41,163 nucleotides of DNA from NCBI GenBank assembly GCA_902826775.1, contig CADEHE010000020.1, forward strand, positions 1 through 41,163, given 5' to 3'. The stretch's first letter is position 1; each line of letters begins with the position of its first letter. Below are positions 32,893-41,163 of this stretch, piece by piece. The notes beneath the pieces are model-generated. The model searched no databases, had not been told where the DNA came from, and saw only the letters and a program-made list of their open reading frames with translations. A program made the position numbers and the translations under genes. The stretch comes from an uncultured Pseudomonadota bacterium. Its GTDB lineage: Bacteria; Pseudomonadota; Gammaproteobacteria; Burkholderiales; JALYOK01.

Positions 32893-35208
32893 TTAAATGG
32901 CCGATTTACTGCCCCGCCGAATCTGCGTCAGCTTAGACTTGACTGGCAGCGGCAGAAGCTCGACGAGCTGTGTATCGGACAGACCCATTCCCAGCCCGAG
33001 CGCCACAGCGTACATCGTCGCTTCGGTTCGATGCGGATTCGGTCTAATGCCAGCTCGCGCCCCTGCGAGGGGAATCATTGTCGGCTGCGTGTCCTTGCGC
33101 CAAATAACCAGCCGGTCTTGTCCCCGCTCATATTCCATCACGACGGCGGTGCCTGCTTTGGCCAGATGCAGATCAATAACCGCATCGCGCGGATGCGAGG
33201 AAACGAGAATAAGCTTGGTCGCGTCAAGCTCGCTCATCGCTTCTAGGGCGAACGTATTGCGCGCATCGGCAACTATCACGCCGCGCGCGGCTTCAATCAC
33301 GATCCTGAGCGCTTCGCAGTAAACTTGCGCGTCGCTGTCACTCACACAGTTCATGATTGCCACCGTCTGCACGGAGTCAATCGTAAGCCCGTTGCCGACG
33401 GCACGCCGAGGAGACACGGCGAGCGTCAATGCTTCCACTCTAGGATCGCGCAACAAGTTTTGCACGGCTTCACGCCCCTTCGATTGCTCCAATAATTCCA
33501 GCGGTTCGCCGGCAATGTGGGCGCCCTTGTGCGTGATGAGGCCAGTGGTCTTGCCTGCGGCGCGCAGTAGTGCATCGAGCTTCTGGGCCACCGCAGCTGT
33601 GCGTCGCTCGCCGAACACCAACGCGCTTGGGATAAGCCCGCTAACCCCTGCTGGAAACGCCATATCCAACATCGCCTCGCTCGGGTTACGGGACTTGCCA
33701 TGGCAGGGGAAATAGTGCTGGCAAAACGCCGGGCGGGCATTGACCTCAATAATCTTGCCACCCACTTCTTTGTAAGATCGACTAATGTCAGGAGTTACAA
33801 AGTCAATGCCAGCAACGGTAAGCCCGACCCCTTTCGCGGCGCAGACGGCCATTTCCTGGTTTTTGGGGTGGACGATATCGGTGACGTCGGAATGCACGGC
33901 GCCAATCCCGACGTTGGAGGCGGAGCGCACAACCACTTCTCTCCCCTTCTCAAGCACGGAATCCATCGCCAGGCCTTGCCGGCGCAGGAACCCCGTCACC
34001 TCGTCATCAACTTTGACCGGATAGAGCCGTAGACTGTCGCGCAATGGGTCATTGTTCAGCGCCTCGATCAACGCCGCGACGCTTTTCTCACCATCTCCCA
34101 CCACCGTGGGGGGCAGGATTTTTAGCGCGGCGACAAACTTGCCACCCATGACCAGCAGCCTGAACGTCAGTCCCGCCACGAACGACTCGACGACCAAACC
34201 GGAGCCCGACATCTGCACCCCCGCGCTCTGCGCAAACTCGAACGCAGCTGGGATTTCCTTAGGCCCGATGACGCCGACCGTAACACCACCACCGACCTTC
34301 CCCTTTAAGGGCTTCACTACTACCGGATAGCCGAGCTTCTCGGCTGCGGCCACAGCTGCGTCGAGAGAGGTGACTTTGATTTGCTCCGGTACCAGCAGAT
34401 GCAACTCCGCCAAGCGGCGAATGGTCTTGCGCTTGTCCCGGCTCAATTGCAACGCTGCATACGGGGCGTCGCTTGGTACTGAAGAATAAACGAGTCTCTG
34501 CGCGGCGCCTTGACCCAGATACAAGTGTGGTCCACCAAAGTGATTGCTTGGAATCCCCCGTTGCTTTGCCGCGAGGGCGATTAACGATGTAGTAGCCGAT
34601 AGGCGCATCTGTGAGGCTCGCCCTTTGAGGGTCGCGAAAGCCGTTTCGAAATCCTCCGAGTCCGCATCGGGCGAAGGATGAAGACTCTCCGGCAACAACT
34701 CAAGCAAGCCTCTCAATCCCACGGAGGCGGTCGCGCGCGACGTTACCAAAAAACGACTTTCCCAGACAAGGAATGTGTTTGGCGACTTCTCGCGATTGAC
34801 TACCAAAGCCGCTCCAATCGGCAGGAAATCGTTCCTGTAGTATTTTGTTAGCGATTCAACGGACAAAATTGCTTCCAAGAGCGCGTCCTCAAAAGCAACG
34901 CCTTGCGCCGCATGCAGTTCGGTTACAAAACGCTCGTTGATCCTCGCGTTCGGTAGCGTGCGCAAAGGATCGATAAAGCGTCGCAAGAATCGCTGGCAGA
35001 AGTCATAACCCGCTTCGCGCGTCAGCTTGTCGCTCAATGGCCCAAAATCAACGCTTTGGCGGATGACGGTACTGCTGTGATAGATATTGCGCCCTTTGAG
35101 AATCGACCGGCGCAGCAACCGTACCCGTGCGGGGTCACTCACGGGTACGGCGAAACCCCTGTGAGAGTCCACATTCTTACCTCGATCAATGCCTGTTGTT
35201 TCCCACAT
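32893..35208 (-). CDS. cyanophycin-synthetase-like ATP-grasp ligase with degenerate Mur domain
   Basis: Cyanophycin synthetase (CphA) joins Asp and Arg using an ATP-grasp domain plus a Mur-ligase domain. This 771-residue protein has the CphA N-terminal domain (ILKGRNIYHSSTVIRQSVDF near residue 40) and an intact ATP-grasp: VVVKPLKGKVGGGVTVGVIG (near 300) for nucleotide binding, GIDFV (near 468) and KIIEVNARPAF (near 487) for metal. In the Mur part, the P-loop GTNGKTT of CphA is replaced by GERRTAA (near 530), although flanking parts such as GLITHKGAHIAGE still align. It is about 100 residues shorter than usual CphA. An AGGAGG ribosome site precedes the ATG by 8 bases. As last gene of the operon it may act as a one-step amide ligase. 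Confidence 0.87.
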   Translation of the reverse strand: MWETTGIDRGKNVDSHRGFAVPVSDPARVRLLRRSILKGRNIYHSSTVIRQSVDFGPLSDKLTREAGYDFCQRFLRRFIDPLRTLPNARINERFVTELHAAQGVAFEDALLEAILSVESLTKYYRNDFLPIGAALVVNREKSPNTFLVWESRFLVTSRATASVGLRGLLELLPESLHPSPDADSEDFETAFATLKGRASQMRLSATTSLIALAAKQRGIPSNHFGGPHLYLGQGAAQRLVYSSVPSDAPYAALQLSRDKRKTIRRLAELHLLVPEQIKVTSLDAAVAAAEKLGYPVVVKPLKGKVGGGVTVGVIGPKEIPAAFEFAQSAGVQMSGSGLVVESFVAGLTFRLLVMGGKFVAALKILPPTVVGDGEKSVAALIEALNNDPLRDSLRLYPVKVDDEVTGFLRRQGLAMDSVLEKGREVVVRSASNVGIGAVHSDVTDIVHPKNQEMAVCAAKGVGLTVAGIDFVTPDISRSYKEVGGKIIEVNARPAFCQHYFPCHGKSRNPSEAMLDMAFPAGVSGLIPSALVFGERRTAAVAQKLDALLRAAGKTTGLITHKGAHIAGEPLELLEQSKGREAVQNLLRDPRVEALTLAVSPRRAVGNGLTIDSVQTVAIMNCVSDSDAQVYCEALRIVIEAARGVIVADARNTFALEAMSELDATKLILVSSHPRDAVIDLHLAKAGTAVVMEYERGQDRLVIWRKDTQPTMIPLAGARAGIRPNPHRTEATMYAVALGLGMGLSDTQLVELLPLPVKSKLTQIRRGSKSAI

Positions 35209-35271
35209 GAGCCAAGCCTCCTATGTGTCACTGCATGCTCAACGCACAAGTTGCGACGCAACTTATGCTCT

Positions 35272-36885
35272 TCAATTTCCGTCACTCGCCTCTCGCCATT
35301 TGGAGCCATCTGCTTGGCGCCCAGGTGAGAAGTCGGCAGCGGCCAAGTCGCGGTGCATGCGCCAGACTTGCCGAGGCGACCTCCCGAGAGAGCCACCAAC
35401 ATTGAGACTGTGACGCCAATGCTCCTTCGCGCAGGCTTTGCCGTCGCAGTCGCCCCACGAAAACCGCTTCGCAACAGCGCCCTGCGCATCACGCAGCGTG
35501 AGGACATCCCCAGTGCTCGACAGGCTCAATTGTCCATACGAGGCGCTCTGTACCTCGCTGCCACCGAATTGCCCCGTTGGAACGCCTCCGCCGAATACCA
35601 CGACGGCTTGTCCGGGTCGCAGCGGGCGGCTAAGGGGAAACAGATGACCGCCGCGCCGGCCCGCATCGCTCAGCGTCCATCCTGACAAACAGATGGGCGT
35701 CGCGCCGGCATTCACGATTTCCACAAATTCATCCGCCGACGCATCGCGCGTGCCGTCGCCGTTGGCGTCACCACGAGCCCCATCCGGAGGGTCTGCGAGT
35801 ACTTCGGTGATCGCCAACTCGTGCGCCGCAGCCGCGGGGCTCGATTGACAAGAGGACTGGTTGGGCGAAAACAGCAGAAACCCCGCCGAGGCAATCACAT
35901 GGGCCACATTGTGTTCGGCTCCGGGTGCGAGCGCCAAGCGCCAGCCGAACGCGGCGCCCAACGATTGCGCTAGCGCCTTGCCCGTCTCAAAGTAACGCTT
36001 GCCGCGGGCGAATCTGGTCGGCCCCTGCGCCATAGCCTCGGATGTTCCCCTGAGATTCTGATCGGTCGCGGGCGTCATCGTGTCGCGCGTACCGAGCAAT
36101 ATCGTCAGCGGCGCAGCAAGAAGCGGTCTTGGGTCGGCGTGCTCGTTCGGGCTGCCACGCAGACTATAAGGCACTGCGAATCTCGACTTTCCCTCGGGCA
36201 GTGTGTACCAGCCCGCATTGGCGGCGACCACACCCAGCACGCGTGCGCACGGCAAGAAAGTGACCAGTCGATGGCTGAACTGTGCGCCGGCGCTATGACC
36301 AAAAAGATAATATCCGCTTTGCGCCCCGCCCAGCGATCGACGTACCGCTTCGAAAACCCGCTCGATCTCCGCGTAAAGGTAAGTGGTGGGCTTGCGCCAG
36401 CGCCCTTGCGGCCGGGCTTTTTCGTCGGCTTTGCCGCGCGTAGTAACCCCCAAGGTGTAATCTTCCTCGGTCGGATAATCGCGCGCTGAAAATTCGATGA
36501 CAATTACCAGCGCCTGGTGGCGTTCGGCAACCGGCGCCGCAGCGTTCAGATACTGCCGCGCATCACGCTTGACGCCGTGCATGACGAACCAGATCGGGGA
36601 TCGCGCCGGATCAAAGGCGCTTGCGCGGTAGACATGGGCAAACAGACGCTTGCCATCTTGCGCCACGAACTCCACCTTGCCGAAGCCGGTGGCCGTGATA
36701 CCTGAAGGGTCGACCCAAGCAGCAGGGTGAACGCCATCCGGCCACTTTCCCTGTCCGCACAAGCCGGCCGGCGCTTCGTTGAGTTTAGAGGAGTTTCCCT
36801 GAGTCAGCGCTGCGCTCGTAACACTTAGACCGGTGAGCATGCCCAGGCAGACGAGCAGGTTTAGCTTCGCGCGTACAGACCCCAT
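35272..36885 (-). CDS. secreted alpha/beta hydrolase with lamin-tail domain
   Basis: This 537-residue protein has a hydrophobic signal peptide (LNLLVCLGMLTGLSVTSAAL). The first ~350 residues are an esterase/depolymerase-like alpha/beta hydrolase: nucleophile Ser in GHSAGAQFSHRL (near 200), candidate Asp in GTRDTMTP and candidate His in GAEHNVAHV. Residues about 365-475 form a lamin-tail (LTD) domain: ELAITEVLADPPDGARGDAN, then DEFVEIVNAGATPICLSGWT and a late TGDVLTLRDAQG strand. LTD domains are often found on secreted nucleases and hydrolases and probably bind surface or DNA targets. Third gene of the operon, 33 bases after the 7TM fusion. Domains are clear; the substrate is unknown. Confidence 0.87.
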   Translation of the reverse strand: MGSVRAKLNLLVCLGMLTGLSVTSAALTQGNSSKLNEAPAGLCGQGKWPDGVHPAAWVDPSGITATGFGKVEFVAQDGKRLFAHVYRASAFDPARSPIWFVMHGVKRDARQYLNAAAPVAERHQALVIVIEFSARDYPTEEDYTLGVTTRGKADEKARPQGRWRKPTTYLYAEIERVFEAVRRSLGGAQSGYYLFGHSAGAQFSHRLVTFLPCARVLGVVAANAGWYTLPEGKSRFAVPYSLRGSPNEHADPRPLLAAPLTILLGTRDTMTPATDQNLRGTSEAMAQGPTRFARGKRYFETGKALAQSLGAAFGWRLALAPGAEHNVAHVIASAGFLLFSPNQSSCQSSPAAAAHELAITEVLADPPDGARGDANGDGTRDASADEFVEIVNAGATPICLSGWTLSDAGRRGGHLFPLSRPLRPGQAVVVFGGGVPTGQFGGSEVQSASYGQLSLSSTGDVLTLRDAQGAVAKRFSWGDCDGKACAKEHWRHSLNVGGSLGRSPRQVWRMHRDLAAADFSPGRQADGSKWREASDGN

Positions 36886-36918
36886 GATCTTCCATTCTCC
36901 GCTGCTTGGTGTACTGCG

Positions 36919-38883
36919 CTACGCCGCCGCCGAGCCGCCCTCGGCAAGCCGAGGCGTCGGCAGCTTGACTACGTTGTCTTTTATGTGGATTGCCTTGCCG
37001 GGTTCGCTCATATAGCGGCTCCACGCCGACTCAACAATGCGGCGCATTAGTTTGCGCAGCGGATAGCCGCCCGCTTCCGCGGCGGAGGCGAACGAACCCT
37101 TGCGCGCGAACATGTCGAGGTGCTGGATCTGGACCACACGCGGCTCGTTGAACTGCGTCAGGCGCACGTCCACGCGAGCATAGTCCCTGCAGCCGGCGGC
37201 GACATAGGCGCGCTGCGCAATTGCCCGGATCTGCTCTTCAAGTCTGGCGCCAATCGGTGCGGGGCAGACTTTGGTGGTTCCCGTCGCATCGATCTGCAGC
37301 AGTGGTAGACACTCCAGCGCATGGTTTCCAAGCAGCGATACACGAATTTCGGGACCATCAAAAAAGGTCTCGACGATCGCTTCTTGTCTGTACTGCTGCG
37401 TAATGCGATCAACCGCGACAGTCAGTTCACGGCGATGATTTCTGACGACTGTGCGTTTCGCGTCTGGCTCACAGCGCGGGCGCACCACCAGCGGATACTC
37501 CAGATCACCCGTGTCATCAAGTCGGCTCGATACGAGCTTAAATCGAGGAACCGGCACATCCGCCTGCTGCAGTAACGACAAGAACACATAGCGGTCGAGC
37601 ATGCGCATCTGGCCTATCGCATCGGGTCCCGTGTAGGCAACGCCAGCTAACTCTAACATTGCGGGGATCTGGCTAAATCGGCCACTGCCCTGAATGCCGG
37701 TGGCCAGGTTGAGAACCATACCACCAGGACCCTGTGTCACCTTGTCGGGCGGCAGAAACGCCTGCAATTCCCCCAATAGCGACATGTCCCCCTCAAACAC
37801 CTTGACCAGGTAACCTTCATCGCGCAGCGCGTCCACCACATGCTGGATAGATTGCACGCTATTGCTCGGCCCTTCAACACCGAGCCTGCCGATCACCCCC
37901 GTATTCGAGCGATTGCGCACGACTGCGATGCGCGCGAATGCTTGTCGATCTTCGGTCAAGCTCGTGGCGTCACCCGGCGCGGCTTTCCCACTGAGCCGCT
38001 GCTTTGCTGGTTGCGAGGTATCTGTGGAATTGCTAAGCCTTGCGGGCCATTCCTGCAACAAGCGAGTATCCAGAAACTCAGAAACGAGTACGATCCCTGC
38101 CAATTGCAACACCATGAGCTCCGGGCAGTGAAGCACCAGTTCGCGCAGCGCGGGAATCTGATTGACTGCGGCAATCAACAAAGCCACCGCAACCGTCCAA
38201 CCGGCACGCCAGGCCGCGGCCAACCCGCTGTGTTGCGTCATTGTCCCTGCGACGCCTTCTGCGAGCATGGCCAGAATGATGACTGGGAAGAAAGCCACAC
38301 TCCAGATCCACTCTGAGCGCAGCCACGGCCCCAATATGAGCGCGCCAACCATGAAAATCGCCGCTAGCGACAAGATCGCCGCAATACGCGCGAAAAGCGG
38401 CAACTGAATTCGCCGCATCGCCGGCCGCGCCAGCAGGACCATGCCGACAACGGCGGCCGTTAGCGCGAGACTTGGAATGACACCGATCTCTTGAAAGCCC
38501 ACCGCGAGCAGGATCGATCGGAATCCCATGATGCGTATTCCGAACGTGAGACGCGCCAACGTGATCATCAGCGCGGCGGTCGGAAGCGTCAGCAGGTAGA
38601 TAATCTTCGCCCGGTCGGCCGGAGGGACCCATTCGAGGGTCAATGACTGGTTCAAGAAACCGCCAAATTGCTGCAGCCCAGCGAAGCCTATCCAATCGGG
38701 CAGAGGCATCCCCGGGTACGCAAACACCCGGGCGCTTACCATGACTAGCGTGACGACAATTACTAGCGCCAATAGCCCGAGTCCGACCGGCCCGATGTGA
38801 CCTTTGCGGTGCACCAAGCGACCCCGCCATGCCGGTCGGTCAACCTCGGCGTTGCCCGGCTGATAGACTGTAGTTGTCGCCAT
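36919..38883 (-). CDS. 7TM protein fused to a D-Ala-D-Ala-ligase-like ATP-grasp
   Basis: This 654-residue protein starts at the ATG at 38883, inside the HlyD gene's last 44 bases; an open frame reaching 39045 would overlap by over 200 bases and is rejected. The N-terminal ~300 residues are multiple membrane helices of the UUP1/7TM-transglutaminase type (MGFRSILLAVGFQEIGVIPS, PVIILAMLAEGVAGTMTQHS). The C-terminal half is a D-Ala-D-Ala-ligase-like ATP-grasp: LATGIQGSGRFSQIPAMLEL, AGVAYTGPDAIGQMRMLDRY, and RVDVRL near 570. In place of the usual Glu-x-Asn metal pair stands QIQ (RVVQIQHLDMF, near 585), so catalysis is doubtful. In known systems this 7TM domain is separate from the ligase; here the two are fused. 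It should tether a ligase-like domain to the inner membrane. Confidence 0.85.
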   Translation of the reverse strand: MATTTVYQPGNAEVDRPAWRGRLVHRKGHIGPVGLGLLALVIVVTLVMVSARVFAYPGMPLPDWIGFAGLQQFGGFLNQSLTLEWVPPADRAKIIYLLTLPTAALMITLARLTFGIRIMGFRSILLAVGFQEIGVIPSLALTAAVVGMVLLARPAMRRIQLPLFARIAAILSLAAIFMVGALILGPWLRSEWIWSVAFFPVIILAMLAEGVAGTMTQHSGLAAAWRAGWTVAVALLIAAVNQIPALRELVLHCPELMVLQLAGIVLVSEFLDTRLLQEWPARLSNSTDTSQPAKQRLSGKAAPGDATSLTEDRQAFARIAVVRNRSNTGVIGRLGVEGPSNSVQSIQHVVDALRDEGYLVKVFEGDMSLLGELQAFLPPDKVTQGPGGMVLNLATGIQGSGRFSQIPAMLELAGVAYTGPDAIGQMRMLDRYVFLSLLQQADVPVPRFKLVSSRLDDTGDLEYPLVVRPRCEPDAKRTVVRNHRRELTVAVDRITQQYRQEAIVETFFDGPEIRVSLLGNHALECLPLLQIDATGTTKVCPAPIGARLEEQIRAIAQRAYVAAGCRDYARVDVRLTQFNEPRVVQIQHLDMFARKGSFASAAEAGGYPLRKLMRRIVESAWSRYMSEPGKAIHIKDNVVKLPTPRLAEGGSAAA

Positions 38884-40138
38884 GTTCACGGTGCTTGCTC
38901 CGCGGCGTTGCGGATCGCACGACCGCCGATAGGCCAGGTCGTAGTTGCTTTGGTGCGTGCTGCAGCCGCACCAATATGCCCACCACCGGTGCCCCGCGCA
39001 TACGAGTAGAGCGGGGCTGTGGAATGTCGGGAGGCGGCATCTCAAAGTCCGTCGTCAGTCCGATGGTCTCCACCACCCCAGTAAATTCGCGCTTTGGAAA
39101 CGATGCCAATGTTACGATCGCATGGCCACCCACATTGACCTGGGCAATATCATCTTCGTCGATCCAAGCCTCGATCCAGTGATCTTCGCCAATCGCCATT
39201 GAGACAACCGGCTGCCCCACGTCTATTGATCCCCCAGGCTTAACTAGCCAGCGCATCACCGCGCCGCTCTCCGGCGCCCGCATCACGGTCGCTTCAAGGT
39301 CGGCGTTCGCTCGCGCCAGTTTGGCTTTGGCGCGCTGCACATTCGTCTGCAATACATGGATGCGCTGCCGCCGCACCAACAAGCCGTCAGATTCAATGCG
39401 CGCAGTTTCCTCCGCGGATTGCACGGCGGCGCTATTCGCCCGTGCCACGTTCAACTGCGCTTGCGCCGTCGTGCTCTTGGTGTCGGCGTTGCGCACTTCT
39501 TCTCTTGAAACCATACTGCGCTCGAGCAATGCAACGCGCGCTTGGTAGAACCGCAGCGCGTCATCGGCCCGACTCTGCGCCGCCGTAACCTCTGCGCGCG
39601 CCGCCGCCAAATTCGCGGCCACCTCGCGCGATTTGCTCTTGAGAAGCCGCTCTTGATGCGTGATCGCCAGCTGCTCGACCTCAACCTCTTGCTCCAGGCC
39701 GGCAATCTCCGCCTGCGCTTCCTCAGCTTGCGAGCGAATATGGCGATCTTCGAGCCGACCCAACACTTGTCCCGCAGCAACTCGCGCGCCCTCGGCGGCT
39801 TCGATGCTCGCAAGCACCCCGCTGAGCCGGGTGCCAATTTGGGTAAGGTGACCGCGCACCATCGCGTTGCGCGAAACCACATGCGCTGACCGATAGTTGA
39901 GCCAAGACACGACGGGAACCGCAGCGACGACTAGAACCGCGCAGGCGATGGTCCTTGCCACATAGCGCCGCGTGCGGTGCGACACCTGCAACGCCGGCAG
40001 GCCTCCCGAAACCGGCTGCCCAGTGCCAAGCCGTTCTTCAGCGGCTGCCTCCTCTTCCGGTGGATCTGCTCGTGCGAGCGGATCCGTTGCGGCAACGGCT
40101 TGCTTCGCTGCTCTTTCCGGAAACGAACTAAGTGACAC
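38840..40138 (-). CDS. HlyD-family membrane fusion protein
   Basis: This 432-residue protein has a cytoplasmic N-terminal tail, one membrane helix (IACAVLVVAAVPVVSWL, about 64-80), a biotinyl-lipoyl strand pair (RLSGVLASIEAAEGARVAAG and QVLGRLED), a long coiled-coil hairpin (about 135-290, rich in Ala, Glu, Gln) and a closing beta domain (MRAPESGAVMRWLVKPGGSI). This is the EmrA/HlyD layout of periplasmic adaptors that link an inner-membrane transporter to an outer-membrane channel. It starts at a GTG with GAGG 8 bases upstream. First gene of the four-gene operon; the next start lies within its 3' end. No dedicated transporter is in the operon, so the 7TM protein may be its partner. Confidence 0.9.
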   Translation of the reverse strand: MSLSSFPERAAKQAVAATDPLARADPPEEEAAAEERLGTGQPVSGGLPALQVSHRTRRYVARTIACAVLVVAAVPVVSWLNYRSAHVVSRNAMVRGHLTQIGTRLSGVLASIEAAEGARVAAGQVLGRLEDRHIRSQAEEAQAEIAGLEQEVEVEQLAITHQERLLKSKSREVAANLAAARAEVTAAQSRADDALRFYQARVALLERSMVSREEVRNADTKSTTAQAQLNVARANSAAVQSAEETARIESDGLLVRRQRIHVLQTNVQRAKAKLARANADLEATVMRAPESGAVMRWLVKPGGSIDVGQPVVSMAIGEDHWIEAWIDEDDIAQVNVGGHAIVTLASFPKREFTGVVETIGLTTDFEMPPPDIPQPRSTRMRGAPVVGILVRLQHAPKQLRPGLSAVVRSATPRSKHREHGDNYSLSAGQRRG

Positions 40139-40200
40139 TCACGCTGCCTCAATCAAGTGATAGAACCACTAGCCGCCAGCGCGATTGACCGATCCCTTCA

Positions 40201-40611
40201 TCATGCCAATAGCCTTGCATTGCGCGCGCCATTGCTAATCCTGTGCGCCGAGGCGCGCTCGCCAATCAAAGCCACAGGCGCTACATCAAGCGGCTCGAAT
40301 AGTGCAGCGAATACCCGCTCAATCAAGGAACCGCGATCGCAGAATTCAGCAAAGGAGTGTCCACAGTGCGCAACCTCAATACACTCGACGCTTGGCGGCG
40401 TGCCATATGCCTGGGCCGCGGCATGCATCGCCTCCACCCACCTGCGTGCGCGCTCCAATCGAGTCTTGCCCTGTTGCTCGTCGAGCCGAGAATTGCTTCG
40501 AACCCCGTTCGACTCAACATCACGTCCGCCAATCATCACGGTGATGGGTACGCGCAGAAACGCTTCAGGATTAAAAATGACCCCCGGCAGTTTGCGTGTC
40601 GAACGTCCCAC
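40201..40611 (-). pseudogene. C-terminal fragment of an alpha/beta hydrolase
   Basis: The open frame of 136 codons opens with VPITVMIGGRDVESNGVRSN and continues with RLDEQQGKTRLERARRWVEA and VECIEVAHCGHSFAEFCDRG. The IGGRD and HCGHSF stretches look like the Asp- and His-bearing ends of an alpha/beta hydrolase, with the nucleophile half missing. An in-frame stop lies a few codons upstream and there is no ribosome site. It is most likely a remnant, or a gene broken by an upstream deletion. It lies 62 bases upstream of the HlyD start on the same strand. Confidence 0.4.
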
Positions 40612-41163
40612 AGCACAAGCGGGTAGCGACCGCTAGCGCGCAGTCTGCGGTTTACGAGGAAGAGGAGTTCGTACGAGGTCCTCTGGAGAGTTCAGGCATT
40701 CGATACAATCCACAACGCTGCACAGCGTTGACGAAAAGCACACTGGCGCTTCTAAAAGAAACGCGCGGTGCCCATTAAGATTCCAGGGGACTTTCGTGGT
40801 CCATTTGGCCTATGACGCTGTCAAGTTGACGAAGACGCCGACAGCAATCGTCACGAGGCCGGCTACGAATCGACTCACTTTAGTTCTGCACCGGCACCGG
40901 TGCGTTTCCGGTGCCTTCGCTCCAGGTAGTAGACCGCCGGCGCTGTTTCGCTCGATAGTTGCAGGCTCGTAGGCCCTGTCGACAAACTGTGCCTAACTTG
41001 CGGTTTCAGCTCGGTCTAGACAACACCATAAGAGGGTGAGCTCGACCGTAACGATCGGGCGTCGCGTAGCGCAGACCCTTGAACGGCTTGGGGAAGAAGC
41101 CTCTCGCTGATCTCGCGTCGCGTCGCCTACGGGAGCATCGCGTTTGCGCCGGCCATGGCATCG
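40612..41163. other. window end without a recognisable gene
   Basis: I see no credible gene in these 552 bases. A perfect hairpin, GGCACCGG-TGCGTTT-CCGGTGCC (40893-40915), stands out but has no T-run. A short open frame at 40596-40778 has no ribosome site or recognisable product. A gene may begin beyond the window edge. Confidence 0.4.

Noticed and set aside
36919..39045. Longer start for the 7TM-ATP-grasp protein at 39045
   Set aside because: It would overlap the HlyD gene by about 200 bases with Cys/Arg-rich, non-conserved-looking residues; the ATG at 38883 is more economical.
40596..40778. Short plus-strand open frame near the window end
   Set aside because: No ribosome site, no domain and only 60 codons; treated as chance.

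Overview
The window looks like chromosomal DNA of a GC-rich Gram-negative bacterium, most likely a betaproteobacterium. Supporting signs are lipoprotein and Sec signal peptides throughout, a ppsA gene divergent from its regulator ppsR, an unfused cysD-cysN pair, a DUF6502-DUF5666 pair, and a LuxR-type regulator resembling EpsA of exopolysaccharide/PEP-CTERM bacteria. The species cannot be named from the sequence alone.

Region 1 (135-10741, minus strand) is a probable polymorphic-toxin locus. In transcription order it holds an EpsA-like LuxR regulator, a run of small secreted cysteine-containing proteins (four intact, one frameshifted), a 2252-residue SpvB/FG-GAP/RHS protein whose last ~138 residues look like a PD-(D/E)XK nuclease, and a coupled 210-residue immunity candidate. 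Two near-identical palindromes, AATAGCCC-N4-GGGCTAG, sit directly against the -35 element of two predicted promoters, one for luxR and one for the secreted-protein genes. This suggests that the regulator activates both itself and the locus.

Region 2 (10742-21143) is mostly housekeeping. It has a small inverted-repeat element, a secreted protein overlapping the ppsA end, ppsA and ppsR diverging from a palindromic -10 box, a 2-keto-4-pentenoate hydratase-like gene, a TldD/TldE-like pair, and cysDN for sulfate activation.

Region 3 (21157-27085) holds envelope and lipoprotein genes: a secreted unknown, a FAS1-domain lipoprotein behind a conspicuous double palindrome, DUF6502, a DUF5666 lipoprotein, a four-repeat DUF4397 lipoprotein and a secreted unknown. 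tRNA-Arg(ACG) with its own -10 and terminator follows.

Region 4 (27457-32720) contains a membrane-tethered 2OG/Fe(II) oxygenase-like protein overlapping a PEMT/ICMT-like membrane methyltransferase, a rhomboid protease, a small unknown, a secreted unknown, a decayed phytase-like esterase and one small open frame.

Region 5 (32893-40138, minus strand) is a four-gene operon: HlyD-type membrane fusion protein, a 7TM protein fused to a D-Ala-D-Ala-ligase-like ATP-grasp, a secreted alpha/beta hydrolase with a lamin-tail domain, and a cyanophycin-synthetase-like protein. The 7TM fusion has lost two expected metal ligands, and the cyanophycin-synthetase-like protein keeps its ATP-grasp residues but has lost the Mur-ligase P-loop. 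I infer a system that makes and exports an amide-linked peptide or modifies the envelope. A hydrolase fragment and about 550 bases without a recognisable gene end the window.

The two best candidates for something undescribed are region 1 (toxin, secreted-protein array and shared operator) and region 5 (the amidoligase operon with complementary catalytic losses).
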